Part shown: positions 10,090-17,843 of the stretch, in pieces
Layout of the letters: every line of letters begins with the position of its first letter
Position numbering within the stretch: the first letter of the stretch is position 1
Assembly (NCBI RefSeq): GCF_002285265.1
Contig: NZ_NSJB01000010.1
Location: 24,906 to 88,905, forward strand
Source: Vandammella animalimorsus
Lineage (GTDB): Bacteria > Pseudomonadota > Gammaproteobacteria > Burkholderiales > Burkholderiaceae_C
Reading direction: 5' to 3'
DNA: 64,000 nt
Program-made: the position numbers and the translations under genes
Notes under the pieces: model-generated
What the model was told of the DNA's origin: nothing
The model's input: the letters and a program-made list of their open reading frames with translations, nothing else
Database searches by the model: none

Positions 10090-10497
10090 ATGAACCCCAG
10101 CAACCCCAGCACCGCCTTGCGCACCATGGAACAAGAGCGCGCCCAGTTTGCGCTGGCGCGCATTCAGGCCATTGCCCAAGAAAGCGAGAGCATTCAGGCC
10201 GAAATGCGCCGCTACCTCAACGGCCTGCCCGCGCTCATCCATATGAACGGCCTGGGCCAGGCCCTGGCCTTTTACCGCAGCCAAGGCAATGGCAGCACCC
10301 ACGACAGGATCTACCGCATCCTGGGCGACTGGCTGTGCGGCGCGGACAGCAAAGGGCGCATCTTTGACGAAGCCGACGACCTGCTCACGGCCATCACCCG
10401 CTCCGACATGCCGCACTACATGGCCGCGCAAAACGAAGCCCAGGCCCTGCTCGAATGGCTGAAGAAATTTGCCCTGGCATTGCTGAAGAAAGCCTGA
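10090..10497 (+). CDS. cmr5: Type III-B small subunit Cmr5
   Basis: Cmr5 (Cas11 group) is the small helical subunit that forms the second filament of the Cmr complex. The 135-residue product is almost entirely alpha-helical in composition, carries MEQERAQFALARIQAI near the start and the LPALIHMNGLGQALAFY stretch conserved in the family. The start is fixed by an excellent ribosome binding site, GAAGGAGGAG, just upstream of ATG 10090. It sits between cmr4 and cmr6, as in standard operons. Confidence 0.93.
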   Translation: MNPSNPSTALRTMEQERAQFALARIQAIAQESESIQAEMRRYLNGLPALIHMNGLGQALAFYRSQGNGSTHDRIYRILGDWLCGADSKGRIFDEADDLLTAITRSDMPHYMAAQNEAQALLEWLKKFALALLKKA

Positions 10498-10522
10498 CCC
10501 TTCTCTCACATCCACGCCTCGC

Positions 10523-11674
10523 ATGACCGAATCCCATCTCCCCCTCTACCACGGCAGCGCTGCACCTGAGCCCGACTTCAACGCCATGAACCAGGGCCTG
10601 TGGTTCGAACGCTTTTTTGACGCCTATGAAAGCGATTTCAGCGCCGTTGGCATCGATGCGCGCAAGCTCTGGCTCAACCGGTTCAGCCGCAAGCCCACAG
10701 GCCAGGGCCAATCGCTGCAAAAACACGCCCAGCGCCTGTTGCAACTCGCCGCCGCCCAGCGCGGCCAGGCCCGCGTCTACCACTGCGCAGGCAACTTCGT
10801 CACCGGCACGGGCAACGCCCATCCGCTGGAAAACGGCTTTCTCTGGCACCCCACCCTGGGCACACCCTACCTGAGCGGTAGCGCCGTCAAGGGGCTGGTG
10901 CGCGCCGTCATCGAGACTGCCTACCAAGGCGAGGATAAAAGCGCGCTGCTGCAACGCTGGTTCGGCTCCGCCGAAAAAGGCGATGTGGCCAAGCACAGCG
11001 GCCAGTTCATCTTTCTCGACGCCCTGCCCGTACAGCCATGCCAGCTGCACGTGGAAGTCATGACCCCTCACATGGGCAAGTGGTACGAACAAGGCAGCAA
11101 AACCCCCCTGACGGCCGACGCCCAGCCCGGCGACTGGCACGCCCCCGTGCCCATCGGCTACCTCACTGCCCGCAGCATCAAGCTGCAATTCATCATCCTG
11201 CCGCGCCCCGGCGCCGGTGAGGCGGACGCACTGGCCAAAGAACTGGACGATCTCTGGCAAGCGCTGGAGCACGGCCTGCAATACCTGGGCGCAGGCGCCA
11301 AAACCGCCATCGGCTTCGGCCTCATGCAACGCGACACCAAGGCCGAAGCCAGCCTGCAAGAAGCACTGCAGGCCGAACAGCGCGCGGCCCAGCTGCAAAC
11401 CCTCAGCCCGGTCATGCAAGACATCATGAAACTGGCACAGCAATGGCAAGAGCGTCACCAGCAGTTGCGCGGCAAGAAGGAAAACCTCAACGCCACCATC
11501 CATAACCAAGCGCGCGAGCTTGCCAAAAAAGCCCATGCCGCAGCCGACTGGAGCGCCGAAGAAAAGCAAGCCGCAGCCAGCGCGATCGAGGAATGGTTGC
11601 CCAAGCTGGTCAACGGCCTCGATCCCAAAGAAGTGCGCAAGCAATTCAAGCTCAACACCCTCAAAGGCCAGTGA
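10523..11674 (+). CDS. cmr6: Type III-B RAMP protein Cmr6
   Basis: Cmr6 is the Cas7-like subunit at the 3' end of the crRNA filament. The 383-residue protein contains the conserved TGTGNAHPLENGF and LSGSAVKGLVRAVIE motifs and a C-terminal glycine-rich loop (GAGAKTAIGFGLM). After about residue 280 a charged, Gln/Ala/Lys-rich helical tail is present, longer than in many Cmr6 proteins. Its stop codon shares one base with the cas6 start (TGATG), suggesting coupled translation. Confidence 0.93.
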   Translation: MTESHLPLYHGSAAPEPDFNAMNQGLWFERFFDAYESDFSAVGIDARKLWLNRFSRKPTGQGQSLQKHAQRLLQLAAAQRGQARVYHCAGNFVTGTGNAHPLENGFLWHPTLGTPYLSGSAVKGLVRAVIETAYQGEDKSALLQRWFGSAEKGDVAKHSGQFIFLDALPVQPCQLHVEVMTPHMGKWYEQGSKTPLTADAQPGDWHAPVPIGYLTARSIKLQFIILPRPGAGEADALAKELDDLWQALEHGLQYLGAGAKTAIGFGLMQRDTKAEASLQEALQAEQRAAQLQTLSPVMQDIMKLAQQWQERHQQLRGKKENLNATIHNQARELAKKAHAAADWSAEEKQAAASAIEEWLPKLVNGLDPKEVRKQFKLNTLKGQ

Positions 11675-12924
11675 TGAGTGCCCCTGCACGCCCGCCCCTG
11701 CCCATCGTCCGCCTGCGCCTGCTGGTGCGCACCGATGCGGCGCTGGCGCTGCCTGCCTATGCCGGCTCCATGCTGCGCGGTGCCTGGGGGCATGCGCTCA
11801 AAGCCATGATGCCGCTGCCCCACGGCGACGGCCAGCCCTGCGCCCTGCACACGCGCTGCGCCTACTGCCAGGTCTTCGCCCCCGTGCCGCGCGAGGAGCA
11901 CCGCCTGCAAAAGTTCAGCCAGATGCCCGCGCCCTATGTCATCGAGCCGCCATTTCCACCATTTGGCGCGCCCGCCGACCAGCCAAGCGACAACCAGGCT
12001 GCGATCCGAGCCACCAGCGCCAGCGCCCACGGGCCACGCACGCTGCGCGCGGGCGAGACCTTCAGCTTCGGCCTGGTGCTCATCGGCCTGGCCCTGCAAC
12101 ACCTGCCCACCCTGGTGCTGGCCTGGCAGCAGGCCTGCCAACGCGGCCTGGGTGCGGGCAAGGCCGCCTGCACGCTGCTGGCCGTGCACCGCGAGGGCGT
12201 GGCGCAACCGCTTTGGCAAGCCGGCCAGGGCGCGCCCCAGCCGCTGGACGCCGCCGCACTGACGCTGCCGCCCATGCCCGCCTGGCTGGGCGAACTGACC
12301 CAGGCTGCCAACGCCCAAACCGATCAAGCCACACCCGCCCAGGCCGCCGCATCAGCCAGCGCCCGGCAGACCTGCACAACCAGTCGCCTCAGCCTGCACC
12401 TGCACACCCCCTTGCGCCTGCAACAGCAAGGCAAGCCCGCCACGCGCGCCAGCCTCACCGCCCGTGATCTGCTCATCACCCTGGCGCGGCGCTGCCAGCT
12501 GCTGCTCGACACCCAGCTTGGCCCCGCCGCGCCGCAGCAAGACTTTGGCGCACTGACCGCATGCGCCCAGCAGATCCAGATCGATGCCCGCTGCCTGAAC
12601 TGGTACGACTGGAGCCGCTACTCCAACCGCCAGCGCCAAAGCATGCCCATGGGCGGCCTGCTGGGCACGCTGCAGCTGAGCGGCCCGGCCGCTGCCCTGG
12701 CCCCCTTCATCGAGCTGCTGCACTTGGGCCAATGGCTGCACCTGGGCAAGGAAACCACCTTTGGCCTGGGCCGCTACAGCCTGCACCCGGGCCTGGTCAG
12801 CGCAGCCGCTGCCATCACCCCCGGCCCAGCCGCAGTGCACTCCATACCCGTGCGCGCGCAGCGCCCCATCCTCCGCCTCGGCAAACCCGCCGCCGATGCG
12901 CTCTTCACGAAAGCCAGCCCATGA
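11674..12924 (+). CDS. cas6: CRISPR pre-crRNA processing endoribonuclease, Cas6 family
   Basis: Cas6 cuts the long array transcript within each repeat. The 416-residue protein begins with RLRLLVRTDAALALPAYAGSMLRGAWG, a hallmark of the Cas6 RAMP family, and ends with a glycine-rich stretch KETTFGLGRYSL. A CALHTRCAYC segment near residue 60 has cysteine pairs that might bind a metal (inference). The catalytic residues cannot be assigned by eye. Being inside the cmr operon, it is the obvious processor of the array at 19243-23464. Confidence 0.88.
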   Translation: MSAPARPPLPIVRLRLLVRTDAALALPAYAGSMLRGAWGHALKAMMPLPHGDGQPCALHTRCAYCQVFAPVPREEHRLQKFSQMPAPYVIEPPFPPFGAPADQPSDNQAAIRATSASAHGPRTLRAGETFSFGLVLIGLALQHLPTLVLAWQQACQRGLGAGKAACTLLAVHREGVAQPLWQAGQGAPQPLDAAALTLPPMPAWLGELTQAANAQTDQATPAQAAASASARQTCTTSRLSLHLHTPLRLQQQGKPATRASLTARDLLITLARRCQLLLDTQLGPAAPQQDFGALTACAQQIQIDARCLNWYDWSRYSNRQRQSMPMGGLLGTLQLSGPAAALAPFIELLHLGQWLHLGKETTFGLGRYSLHPGLVSAAAAITPGPAAVHSIPVRAQRPILRLGKPAADALFTKASP

Positions 12925-13250
12925 CCACCTGGTTCATCAGCCGCCATCCCGGCGCCATCCAATGGATGCAAACCCATGGCCCAACCTATGATCGCCACCT
13001 CTCCCACCTGGACGCGGCCCACATCGAAGCCGGCGACACCGTCATCGGCACCCTGCCGATCAACATCGCCGCCCAGGTCTGCGAGCGCGGCGCCCAGTAC
13101 TGGAATCTCTCGCTGCAAATGCCGCCCCATGCGCGTGGCCAGGAACTCAGCGCCGAGGAACTGCAAGCCCTGGGCGCCGTTCTGGAACGGTTCGAGGTGC
13201 GCAAACTCCCCGCACAGCTGCCCCCTGCGACCCCTGCGAACACCCGTTAA
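12921..13250 (+). CDS. csx16: CRISPR-associated protein Csx16 (putative ring nuclease)
   Basis: A 109-residue protein starting MTTWFISRHPGAIQWM with SHLDAAHIEAGDTVIGTLPINIAAQVC, which is the recognisable Csx16 (VVA1548) family pattern. These small CARF-like proteins accompany type III operons and are considered ring nucleases that switch off cyclic oligoadenylate signalling. It starts in a four-base overlap with cas6 and precedes csx1 by 30 bases. The pairing of a messenger-degrading protein with a messenger-activated RNase fits a signalling off-switch (inference). Confidence 0.88.
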   Translation: MTTWFISRHPGAIQWMQTHGPTYDRHLSHLDAAHIEAGDTVIGTLPINIAAQVCERGAQYWNLSLQMPPHARGQELSAEELQALGAVLERFEVRKLPAQLPPATPANTR

Positions 13251-13280
13251 CCTCCACCGCATCGCCAAGGAAATCAGTGC

Positions 13281-14447
13281 ATGACCACCCTCATCAGCCT
13301 GCTCGGCAAAAGCCAGTTGAACCAGCAAACCGGTTACCGCTCCGCAAACTACCGTTTTACAGACGGCACCACCCGAGAATCACCGTACTTCGGGCTGGTG
13401 CTTGCCGAGCAAATCAAGGCCGACAAACTCATCCTCATCGGCACCAGCGGCAGCATGTGGGACATCTTTTTCGATCACCAGGGCAGCGAGGATGACACCA
13501 TCCTCGCCCTGGTGGACGCCGTGCGCAGCGAAGCGGTCACCCCCGAAATGCTGGCCCCACACCAGACCTACGTCAGCCAGAAGCTCGGCCTGCCGGTGGA
13601 ATGCCACCTCATCCCCTATGCCCGCAATGCGCAGGAGCAAGCAGCCATTCTGACCACACTGGCAAACGCCGTGCAGCCGGGCGAGACCGTCGTTCTGGAC
13701 GTCACCCACGGCTTTCGCCATCTGCCCATGCTGGCCCTGGTGGCCGCGCGCTACCTGCGTCACGTGCGCCAGGTGCAGGTGCAGGACGTGTATTACGGCG
13801 CCCTCGAAATGACTGACCCGCAAGACAGGCAAACGCCCGTCCTGAACCTGGGCGGCATGCTGCAAATGCTGGACTGGGTGGAAGCACTGGCCGTCTATGA
13901 AAACAGCGGCAACTACGGCGTATTCGCCCCGCTGTTTGAAGCCGACGGCATGGCACAGCAGCGCACCCAAATGCTCTCGCAGGCAGCCTATTTCGAGCGC
14001 AGCAGCAACCCCGTACAGGCCGCGCAAAACCTCACCGGCGCCTTCAGGCACATCCAGGAACACCAGGGCGCGCTGGGCACGCTCTTCAGCGGCCACCTGG
14101 CCCAGCACGTGGGCTGGTTTCGCCACGGCCAGCGCCCCGAGTGGGAGTTGGCCATGGCCGATCGCTACCTGGAGCGCAAGGACTACCTGCGTGCCATCGT
14201 CTACCTGTTCGAAAGCCGTATCTCACACGCCGTGCGCGACAGCGGCGGCAACTTCAACCGATACGAACATCGCGAAGACGCACGCCACGACGCCAAGGCC
14301 AACCCGGACTTCAAGCGCCTGGAACACCTGCGCAACGCCATGGCGCATGGCGTGCGCCCCTTCAACCATGAAGTCAAGAGCCTGCTGCAAGACGAGCTGG
14401 CCCTGGCCAAGGAACTGCAACGCCTGCGCAAGGCAATTTTCAGATAA
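13281..14447 (+). CDS. csx1: Csx1-type CARF-HEPN ribonuclease (DxTHG family)
   Basis: A 388-residue CRISPR-associated protein of the TM1812/Csx2 group. The CARF half contains the family's DxTHG motif (DVTHGFRHLP, starting at Asp140) and an early LILIGTSGSMWD segment. The C-terminal half is helical and holds R351-NAMA-H356, which fits the HEPN RNase active site R-x4-H. The expected role is non-specific RNA cleavage when the CARF domain binds the cyclic oligoadenylate made by Cas10. It follows csx16 and precedes the second NE0113-family gene by 19 bases, all on the same transcript. Confidence 0.9.
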   Translation: MTTLISLLGKSQLNQQTGYRSANYRFTDGTTRESPYFGLVLAEQIKADKLILIGTSGSMWDIFFDHQGSEDDTILALVDAVRSEAVTPEMLAPHQTYVSQKLGLPVECHLIPYARNAQEQAAILTTLANAVQPGETVVLDVTHGFRHLPMLALVAARYLRHVRQVQVQDVYYGALEMTDPQDRQTPVLNLGGMLQMLDWVEALAVYENSGNYGVFAPLFEADGMAQQRTQMLSQAAYFERSSNPVQAAQNLTGAFRHIQEHQGALGTLFSGHLAQHVGWFRHGQRPEWELAMADRYLERKDYLRAIVYLFESRISHAVRDSGGNFNRYEHREDARHDAKANPDFKRLEHLRNAMAHGVRPFNHEVKSLLQDELALAKELQRLRKAIFR

Positions 14448-14466
14448 GCCACCCGGAGTCGCGCAC

Positions 14467-15615
14467 ATGCACACCACCCCTCGGAAAATTCTTTTGGCCG
14501 TCACCGGCATATCGCCACAGGTCGTGACCGAAACCCTTTATGCACTGAGCCAGCAGGCGCCAGAGCACGCCTTCATCCCGACCGAGGTGCATCTGGTCAC
14601 CACCCAGACCGGCAAGAAAATCGCCATGGAAGGCCTGCTTGAAAAGGGCCATTTCCAAGCGCTTTTGCAGGACTATCCGCAACTCGGCCAGCCCCGCTTT
14701 GACGAAAGCCACATCCACGTCATCCGCGACAGCGCCGGCCAGCCGCTGGACGACATCACCAGCGAAGAAGAAAACACCCAGGCCGCCAACACCATCACCC
14801 AATTGATGGCGGACTTGACCAGTGATGCGCAATCCGCCCTGCACGTTTCCATCTCCGGCGGGCGCAAGACCATGGGTTTCTTTGTCGGCTATGCCTTCTC
14901 CCTGTTTGCGCGGCCCCAGGATCAACTCTCCCACGTGCTGGTTTCCAGCCCGTTCGAGAGCCAGCCGCAATTCTTCTTCCCGCCTGCACAACCGCGCACA
15001 CTGCGTATCAACAGCACCGACGTCAGCACCGCCAACGCCCATATCACCCTGGCGGCCATTCCCATCGTTCGGCTGCGCCACGGCCAGCCTCAGGCCCTGC
15101 TTGAAGGCAAAGCCAGCTACAGCGACACCGTGGCCGCCATTCAGGAAAGCCTCGACCCGCCCCGCCTGATCATCGATTTGCGCAGCCAAGAAGTCATTTG
15201 CGACAAAACACAATTCCCTCTCCCCCCTCGTGAGCTCGCCTGGCTAACCTGGTGGGCCCAATTGAACTCCGAAGGAATCTATCCAACCCGAGCAGATTTC
15301 CTCAGAAAAGATGAACTGCGCAATTCCTTTCTAGAAATCTACAAACAAGTCCTTGGCATCAAGGATCCTCAGAAATTCAAAGAATATTTGGAAGAACAAA
15401 AGGTAAAGCATGGCACAAGCCTGTTTAAGCTCCTGCAAGACGATGCCCCGGAAGACCACAAAAAACAGTTTGACACACTCAACTCAAAATTGAAAAATCA
15501 CATCAAAAAACAACTTCCGATTGGCTGGGAAAAATACGCTCCAAAAAATATTAGCAAAGCCTACAGACTACCCATCTCAAAAGAGAGCATCACCATCATC
15601 TGGCCTGATTTTTAA
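14467..15615 (+). CDS. Second CARF-domain protein of the NE0113 family
   Basis: A 382-residue paralogue of the protein at 3447-4706: it has LLAVTGISPQVVTETLYAL at the N-terminus and GGRKTM at residues 131-136. It is probably a messenger-binding or messenger-cleaving CARF protein. The C-terminal 140 residues are Lys-rich, encoded by visibly more AT-rich DNA (from about 15175), and show no HEPN R-x4-6-H motif, so the C-terminal part is unlikely to be an RNase of that type. It is the last gene of the effector operon; a terminator follows 17 bases after its stop. Confidence 0.85.
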   Translation: MHTTPRKILLAVTGISPQVVTETLYALSQQAPEHAFIPTEVHLVTTQTGKKIAMEGLLEKGHFQALLQDYPQLGQPRFDESHIHVIRDSAGQPLDDITSEEENTQAANTITQLMADLTSDAQSALHVSISGGRKTMGFFVGYAFSLFARPQDQLSHVLVSSPFESQPQFFFPPAQPRTLRINSTDVSTANAHITLAAIPIVRLRHGQPQALLEGKASYSDTVAAIQESLDPPRLIIDLRSQEVICDKTQFPLPPRELAWLTWWAQLNSEGIYPTRADFLRKDELRNSFLEIYKQVLGIKDPQKFKEYLEEQKVKHGTSLFKLLQDDAPEDHKKQFDTLNSKLKNHIKKQLPIGWEKYAPKNISKAYRLPISKESITIIWPDF

Positions 15616-15632
15616 TCTTCATCCCCCCCTGC

Positions 15633-15670
15633 AAAAACCACGCCGCACCATGTATGCCGCGTGGTTTTTT
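15633..15670 (+). terminator. Rho-independent terminator of the effector operon
   Basis: AAAAACCACGC pairs with GCGTGGTTTTT around a 15-base loop and the stem runs into six T residues. It lies just after the second NE0113-family gene and separates the cmr operon from the repeat region and peptide genes that follow. Confidence 0.85.
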
Positions 15671-15689
15671 ATTCAACCCTAAAACCATC

Positions 15690-16415
15690 GGCAAGCTTAC
15701 GAAACTTGAAATCAATACAGACGGCACAGATACTTCGACCCAGGCAAAAGAAAGGAAAACACCCTATTCGGCAAGCTTACAAACATTGAAACCAGCGCAT
15801 TCAAGGCAGATACTTCGATTCAGAACGCAGCAATGCACAGGATGCAGCAAGGACCTGAACAGGCATTTCAAGAAACCACCCATTCCGGCAAGCTTACGAA
15901 ACTTGAAACCAATACAGACGGCGCAGATACTTCGACCCAGGCAAAAGAAAGGAAAACACCCCATTCGGCAAGCTTACGAACATTGAAACCAGCGCATTAA
16001 AGGCAGATACTTCGATTCAGAACGCAGCAATGCACAGGATGCAGCAAGGACCTGAACAGGCATTTCAAGAAACCACCCATTCCGGCAAGCTTACGAAACT
16101 TGAAACCAATACAGACGGCGCAGATACTTCGACCCAGGCAAAAGAAAGGAAAACACCCCATTCGGCAAGCTTACGAACATTGAAACCAGCGCATTAAAGG
16201 CAGATACTTCGATTCAGAACGCAGCAATGCACAGGATGCAGCAAGGACCTGAACAGGCATTTCAAGAAACCACCCATTCCGGCAAGCTTACGAAACTTGA
16301 AACCAATACAGACGGCGCAGATACTTCGATTCAGGCAAAAGAAAGGAAAACACTCCCCATTCAGCAAGCTTACGAACATTGAAATTAATACTGTCAAGCT
16401 CAATACTTCGCCCCA
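15690..16415 (+). repeat. Tandem 197-bp repeats, each with two promoter-like half units
   Basis: Three full units and a partial fourth repeat with a period of exactly 197 bp (starts of GCAAGCTTAC at 15691, 15888, 16085, 16282). Each unit has two halves, A (80 bp) and B (117 bp), which share GGCAAGCTTACGAA, then TTGAAA, then exactly 17 bases, then GATACT followed by TCG. All eight halves keep this spacing although the 17-base spacers differ between A and B; the last has AATACT. This is what an array of sigma-70 promoters would look like, reading toward the peptide genes. GNAAGCTTNC just before each -35 is nearly palindromic and could be a regulator site. No protein is convincingly encoded. Confidence 0.75.
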
Positions 16416-16471
16416 GGCCGTAACAGGAAAAACGCATCTTTCAAGCCAACTTCAATTCACAGGAGATTTCC

Positions 16472-16552
16472 ATGGATTTCATCACCACCGCCCTCAAAGT
16501 CGTCCTCGCCGTCCTGGAGCAAGCCCAGCGTCAGTCCGAGGGAAAAAACTGA
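16472..16552 (+). CDS. Small hydrophobic peptide (26 aa), first of four related genes
   Basis: A 26-residue frame starting MDFITTALKVV and ending RQSEGKN. It has a good ribosome binding site (AGGAG, six bases before ATG). The first 15 residues are hydrophobic and helix-forming; the tail is polar. The C-terminal end QSEGKN matches QSEEKN in the three 33-residue copies downstream, so the four form one family. I do not recognise it. Short hydrophobic peptides encoded in tandem resemble type I toxins (Ldr, Ibs), which is an analogy only. It is the first gene after the eight promoter-like repeats. Confidence 0.6.
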   Translation: MDFITTALKVVLAVLEQAQRQSEGKN

Positions 16553-16703
16553 GGGCCTGAGCCCCGCGCCCAACGTGGCGCCGGCTGCTGCAAGGCGGCC
16601 CAAACTGCACCGCTGCCACCGGCAGCGCATGGCGGACACCGGACAGACACCGCCACAACAACTGCTCCAGCCACTTACCAACAAACCTGTTAAGGAGATC
16701 TTC

Positions 16704-16805
16704 ATGAACTACGTCACCATCGCCCTCGCCGCCGCCCTCGCCGCCCTGACCGAAGCCCTCCGCCAGGCCTCCGCAGCCCAAAACCAGTCCGAGGAAAAAA
16801 ACTGA
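16704..16805 (+). CDS. Small hydrophobic peptide (33 aa), copy 1 of 3
   Basis: A 33-residue frame beginning MNYVTIALAAALAAL and ending QNQSEEKN, preceded by the strong ribosome binding site TTAAGGAGATCTTC. Residues 3-20 are an Ala/Leu-rich helix long enough to enter a membrane; the last 13 residues are polar and charged. The frame can be extended upstream through the intergenic repeat to 76 residues, but the SD sequence placed directly before this ATG and the non-coding look of the upstream part argue for the short form. Function unknown. Confidence 0.6.
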   Translation: MNYVTIALAAALAALTEALRQASAAQNQSEEKN

Positions 16806-16956
16806 GGGCCTGAGCCCCGCGCCCAACGTGGCGCCGGCTGCTGCAAAGCGGCCCAAACTGCACCGCTGCCACCGGCAGCGCATGGCGGACACCGGACAGA
16901 TACCGCCACAACAACTGCTCCAGCCACTTACCAACAAACCTGTTAAGGAGATCTTC

Positions 16957-17058
16957 ATGAACTACGTCACCATCGCCCTCGCCGCCGCCCTCGCCGCCCT
17001 GACCGAAGCCCTCCGCCAGGCCTCCGCAGCCCAAAACCAGTCCGAGGAAAAAAACTGA
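16957..17058 (+). CDS. Small hydrophobic peptide (33 aa), copy 2 of 3
   Basis: Identical in predicted product to the copy at 16704-16805 and carried on a 253-bp direct repeat that includes the upstream structured spacer and ribosome binding site. Exact conservation between copies indicates recent duplication or gene conversion. Confidence 0.6.
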   Translation: MNYVTIALAAALAALTEALRQASAAQNQSEEKN

Positions 17059-17209
17059 GGGCCTGAGCCCCGCGCCCAACGTGGCGCCGGCTGCTGCAAA
17101 GCGGCCCAAACTGCACCGCTGCCACCGGCAGCGCATGGCGGACACCGGACAGATACCGCCACAACAACTGCTCCAGCCACTTACCAACAAACCTGTTAAG
17201 GAGATCTTC

Positions 17210-17311
17210 ATGAACTACGTCACCATCGCCCTCGCCGCCGCCCTCGCCGCCCTGACCGAAGCCCTCCGCCAGGCCTCCGCAGCCCAAAACCAGTCCGAGG
17301 AAAAAAACTGA
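17210..17311 (+). CDS. Small hydrophobic peptide (33 aa), copy 3 of 3
   Basis: Third copy of the 33-residue peptide gene, again 253 bp downstream of the previous one and with the same ribosome binding site. It is followed by a fourth, slightly diverged copy of the intergenic spacer that leads into the 87-residue membrane protein gene, suggesting that all these genes share one transcript. Confidence 0.6.
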   Translation: MNYVTIALAAALAALTEALRQASAAQNQSEEKN

Positions 17312-17465
17312 GGGCCTGAGCCCCGCGCCCAACGTGGCGCCGGCTGCTGCAAGGCGGCCCAAACTGCACCGCTGCCACCGGCAGCGCATGGCGGACACCG
17401 GACAGACACCGCCACAACAACTGTTCACACCAAACCCATCCACCCCCACGTGAAGGACATCCAAT

Positions 17466-17729
17466 ATGGCAATCGAAAAAGCTGTTTTCATCGGCCTGGC
17501 TGGCGAAAAACTCTCCCGCACCATCACCGGCACCAAAGAAGTCAGCGCAGGCCGCAGCGTCGTCGCGGCGGGCTCTGGCGCCCTGTTGGGTGCCACCGCC
17601 ACCGGTTCCGTCGTCGTCGCAGCCTCCGCCATCGGCGCAGGTGCGCTGGCCACTGCAGCCGCGCCCGTGGTCGTCCCCGTCGCCGCTGTCGCAGGCGCCG
17701 TCAGCTTCATCCGCAGCCTCTGGGACTAG
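17466..17729 (+). CDS. Small Gly/Ala-rich membrane protein, function unknown
   Basis: An 87-residue protein with a ribosome binding site (GAAGGA) nine bases before the ATG. The N-terminal 30 residues contain charged positions (MAIEKAVFIGLAGEKLSRTI); residues about 31-82 are nearly uncharged and rich in Gly, Ala and Val, with GxxxG-like spacing (GSGALLGATATGS, SAIGAGALATAAAP) that favours two packed membrane helices. It ends IRSLWD. No CARF or enzyme motif is present. Its place after the peptide repeats and 114 bp before can2 suggests a role linked to type III signalling, for example as a membrane effector or a partner of the peptides (inference). I do not recognise the family. Confidence 0.65.
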   Translation: MAIEKAVFIGLAGEKLSRTITGTKEVSAGRSVVAAGSGALLGATATGSVVVAASAIGAGALATAAAPVVVPVAAVAGAVSFIRSLWD

Positions 17730-17843
17730 GCCCACTCGCCCCCTGCACCACCCCACCCAAGCGACACAACCGGCCGGCCATGGGCAGCACCCCATGCCCT
17801 TTTGACCGCTGCCCTCCCCAATGCAATATCTTCATACCAGACC

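Larger units (their letters stand above)
16553..17423 (+). repeat. 253-bp direct repeats with a repeated structured spacer
   Basis: A spacer of about 151 bases occurs after each peptide gene at 16553-16703, 16806-16956, 17059-17209 and, truncated, 17312-17423. Each copy can fold: CGCTGCC-ACC-GGCAGCG is a perfect 7-bp hairpin, TGGCGG...CCGCCA pairs over a short loop, and GGGC-CTGA-GCCC follows each stop. Copies 1 and 4 share small variants (AAGGCGG, CAGACACC) that differ from copies 2 and 3 (AAAGCGG, CAGATACC). The spacer may be an RNA control element, or an antisense RNA gene; the sequence alone does not decide. Confidence 0.75.

Noticed and set aside
15654..15986. 110-residue frame through the 197-bp repeats
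   Set aside because: It starts inside the terminator and reads through non-coding repeats; no ribosome binding site.
15690..16415. Second CRISPR array suggested by the TTGAAA(C)-containing repeats
   Set aside because: The sequences between the shared boxes are themselves repeated with a 197-bp period, so they are not spacers, and the unit sizes (80 and 117 bp) do not fit CRISPR.
16494..17795. Minus-strand frames of 72-247 residues over the peptide repeats
   Set aside because: They repeat the same Arg/Gly-rich segments because of the DNA repeats, have no ribosome binding site, and run against the well-signalled peptide genes.
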